DNA of 64,000 bases from Prevotellaceae bacterium (GTDB lineage: Bacteria > Bacteroidota > Bacteroidia > Bacteroidales > Paludibacteraceae), in assembly GCA_020636675.1 (NCBI GenBank), contig JACJXK010000001.1, positions 1 to 64,000 on the forward strand. The letters run 5' to 3'. Positions 62,319-64,000 of the stretch are shown one piece after another. The translations under genes and the position numbers were made by a program. Below the pieces are notes generated by a model. It made no database searches, was not told the origin of the DNA, and saw only the letters and a program-made list of their open reading frames with translations. Each line of letters opens with the position of its first letter. Within the stretch, counting starts at the first letter, position 1.

Positions 62319-63569
62319 TCAAGGTCTCAATATAATTTCATAACCATAATGGCATACATCATATCGACAATCTTTCAAAAATAAGATTTTGGAGAAACTT
62401 TCAGACACATACTTCAAACGTTGCCTATCCTTCGGGCGTAGCATCGGGTATGCGTCAGGGCGTGCATTTGCCTCCAAAACAGGGAGCACACCTATATAAT
62501 CAGGTTGCCAATAGGTATAGGAGGGAACAGCTGCGACGGACGAGATACGGGTTCTTCCATTCCATTTTGTAAATCGGACAGAGGCAAAAAGTCCGACGTC
62601 TTTCGAAATTCGACCGTTCCAAACCTGGCTAGACAGAAAATTGCCCAAAGAATAAAACACCACACAATGACGGGGTTCACCATTTCTCTCCACACATCTG
62701 ACCTCCATCGGCTGAACAATATGCGGATGACTACCGAACAAAACATCGACACCATAAGCAATCAGAGAATCGGCCACCCTACGTTGATAACGATTGGGCA
62801 ACGTCTGATATTCCGTTCCGAAATGAACCAACGCAATGACCGCGTCTGCGCCTGCTGCCTTCAGAGCCTCCACTTCCCGTCTCATCATAGACATCTTCGT
62901 ACTATCATAGCCTTCAATGGAAGAAATGGAAAATTTCAAACTGTCTGGCAGATAAATGCCATTCGTAGAGGATGTATAGGCACAGAAACCCAGCTTCATT
63001 CCTTTCACCTCCACTATAAAAGGGCGCTCAACATCTTCTCTCGAACGAGCAGCACCAACATGGGCAATTCCAACAGAATCCAACAGACTTAACGTAGAAC
63101 AAAGCCCTTCATATCCGGAATCAAAGATATGATTGTTGGCTACCGACAACAGATCAAAACCGGCGGTTTTGAGTGCATAAGCGAAAGTATCCGGCGCATT
63201 AAAATAGGGGAAGCAGGAATATCCACGAACAGAAGAGTCCCTTCCTCTTCCCTTGCCTGCAAAGGTAGTTTCCAAATTACCCACCATGAAGTCAGATTTT
63301 TCAAAATAACGTTCCATAGAAGAGAAGACCTTCGAGTAATCGAAAGTCTGGTCTATTGCACGGAAAGCCTTCTCCATCTGCCAACGATGCATCATCACAT
63401 CACCGACAGAAGAAACCGTCACCGACACGGGAGGTGGGGGAACCGTCAGGAAAGAAGAGTCGCATCGCTGCCACGAATCGTCAACTTGTACGCATTCTGT
63501 AGCCGGACGACCGCAAGAAACAGCCATCCATAAAAAGAAAAGATGAACAACAATACTTAGCTTTCCCAT
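62319..63569 (-). CDS. CapA-family metallophosphatase lipoprotein
   Basis: A 416-residue lipoprotein with signal MGKLSIVVHLFFLWMAVSC. The mature protein is a CapA/PgsA-type phosphoesterase: VGDVMMHRWQMEKAF, VGNLETTFAG, FNAPDTFAYALKTAGFDLLS, VANNHIFDSGYEGL, VIALVHFGTEYQ and LFGSHPHIVQPMEV carry the metal ligands. CapA is tied to poly-gamma-glutamate capsule in Bacillus, but in Bacteroidales its role is unsettled. It is monocistronic, convergent with the MATE gene. Confidence 0.88.
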   Translation of the reverse strand: MGKLSIVVHLFFLWMAVSCGRPATECVQVDDSWQRCDSSFLTVPPPPVSVTVSSVGDVMMHRWQMEKAFRAIDQTFDYSKVFSSMERYFEKSDFMVGNLETTFAGKGRGRDSSVRGYSCFPYFNAPDTFAYALKTAGFDLLSVANNHIFDSGYEGLCSTLSLLDSVGIAHVGAARSREDVERPFIVEVKGMKLGFCAYTSSTNGIYLPDSLKFSISSIEGYDSTKMSMMRREVEALKAAGADAVIALVHFGTEYQTLPNRYQRRVADSLIAYGVDVLFGSHPHIVQPMEVRCVERNGEPRHCVVFYSLGNFLSSQVWNGRISKDVGLFASVRFTKWNGRTRISSVAAVPSYTYWQPDYIGVLPVLEANARPDAYPMLRPKDRQRLKYVSESFSKILFLKDCRYDVCHYGYEIILRP

Positions 63570-63577
63570 TTACACAC

Positions 63578-63623
63578 AAAAAACCGTGACATATGCCCCT
63601 TTATAGACAAACGTCACGGTTTT
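63578..63623 (-). terminator. Terminator of phoH
   Basis: AAAACCGTGAC (63580-63590) and GTCACGGTTTT (63613-63623) with a 22-base loop; on the minus strand it is followed by TT. It lies about 20 bases after the phoH stop. Confidence 0.75.
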
Positions 63624-63641
63624 AAATATATTTTACAACAA

Positions 63642-64000
63642 TTACAACAAATTACTTGCCAATTCCGAAAGCGAACTACGCTCACCTTTCACCAAATTGA
63701 CATGGGCAAAGATGTCCTGACCCTTCATCTTGTCAATCATATAGACAAGTCCGTTGGACTGCATATCCAGATATGGAGTATCAATCTGCTGAATATCTCC
63801 GGTGAAAATCATCTTCGTACCCTCGCCAGCACGCGTGATGATAGTCTTTATCTCATGAGGAGTGAGGTTCTGCGCCTCATCTGCGATAAAGTACGTATCG
63901 CTCAAACTACGACCACGGATAAAGGCTAAAGCCTCAATCACCAATTTATTGTTCTTCTGCATATCCTCTATTATACGCAACTCTTTCGAAGTAGGACCGA
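63642..64000 (-). CDS. phoH: PhoH family protein (5' part beyond window)
   Basis: The last 119 or so codons of a PhoH-type ATPase. The Walker B region DTYFIADEAQNLTPHEIKT and the following RAGEGTKMIFTGDIQQID and TPYLDMQSNGL are strongly conserved in PhoH/PhoL; the frame is open up to the right edge (GPTSKELRIIEDMQ). Members with an N-terminal PIN domain are common in Bacteroidetes (PhoH2 type, RNA helicase with RNase); whether this one has it cannot be seen. Confidence 0.9.
   Translation of the reverse strand, partial: GPTSKELRIIEDMQKNNKLVIEALAFIRGRSLSDTYFIADEAQNLTPHEIKTIITRAGEGTKMIFTGDIQQIDTPYLDMQSNGLVYMIDKMKGQDIFAHVNLVKGERSSLSELASNLL

Overview
The window reads as chromosomal DNA of a member of the order Bacteroidales; the family cannot be fixed from sequence alone. 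Pointers are the Bacteroidetes-type promoters (TTG about 19 bases before TAnnTTTG, best seen at the tRNA gene and at the biotin cluster), the general lack of strong Shine-Dalgarno sequences, many lipoproteins, a surface glycan-binding protein, GSCFA and WG-repeat proteins, and a gyrA-TPR gene pair. Most of the window is core metabolism and information processing. No rRNA, CRISPR array, transposase or prophage was seen.

Layout. 1-7.6 kb (minus): menF (cut by the window edge) and menA for menaquinone, a sodium/solute symporter, and a pyrG-yidC pair. 8.5-13.2 kb (plus): sbcD-sbcC. 13.4-15.4 kb (minus): an OmpA-type lipoprotein and a GSCFA protein. 15.5-22.1 kb (minus): a complete biotin cluster in the order small leader gene, bioB, bioA, bioF, bioG, bioC, a repeat element, bioD. 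22.1-25.2 kb: malY-type lyase (minus) and dnaX (plus), the latter split by an 11-A tract. 25.3-34.6 kb (minus): DUF389 membrane protein, WG-repeat protein, dihydrouridine synthase, TPR protein, gyrA. 35.1-37.6 kb: clpC behind a long leader. 37.7-41.4 kb (minus): glycan-binding lipoprotein, small lipoprotein, lpxH-type hydrolase, Fe-S assembly factor, mannose-1-phosphate guanylyltransferase. 41.7 kb: tRNA-Leu(CAA). 42.0-43.5 kb: a decayed type I restriction locus around an intact RhuM-Doc fusion. 43.8-49.4 kb (plus): an AT-rich surface-polysaccharide operon. 49.4-55.3 kb (minus): YfhO-type membrane protein, a ferredoxin:NADP oxidoreductase pair, a BatD-like secreted protein. 55.4-62.3 kb (plus): a lipoprotein, tgt-lptG, and carboxylase subunit - biotin carrier - MATE pump. 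62.3-64 kb (minus): CapA-like phosphatase and the end of phoH.

Links between genes. The biotin pathway (BioC/BioG make pimeloyl-ACP, BioF-A-D-B finish biotin) supplies the cofactor for the carboxylase and its biotin carrier at 59-61 kb. CTP from PyrG feeds the cytidylyltransferase of the polysaccharide operon, whose TagF-like transferase suggests a polyol-phosphate component. LpxH, LptG, OmpA and YidC serve envelope assembly.

Points most worth a second look: (1) a dispersed, hairpin-rich intergenic repeat with two long copies and two core-only copies; (2) PyrG with Gly where the glutaminase nucleophile Cys is expected; (3) the dnaX A11 tract; (4) a perfect 12-bp hairpin with a T-rich tail directly before bioB, overlapping the end of a small gene of a conserved but uncharacterised type; (5) the RhuM-Doc gene standing between fragments of restriction genes next to a tRNA.
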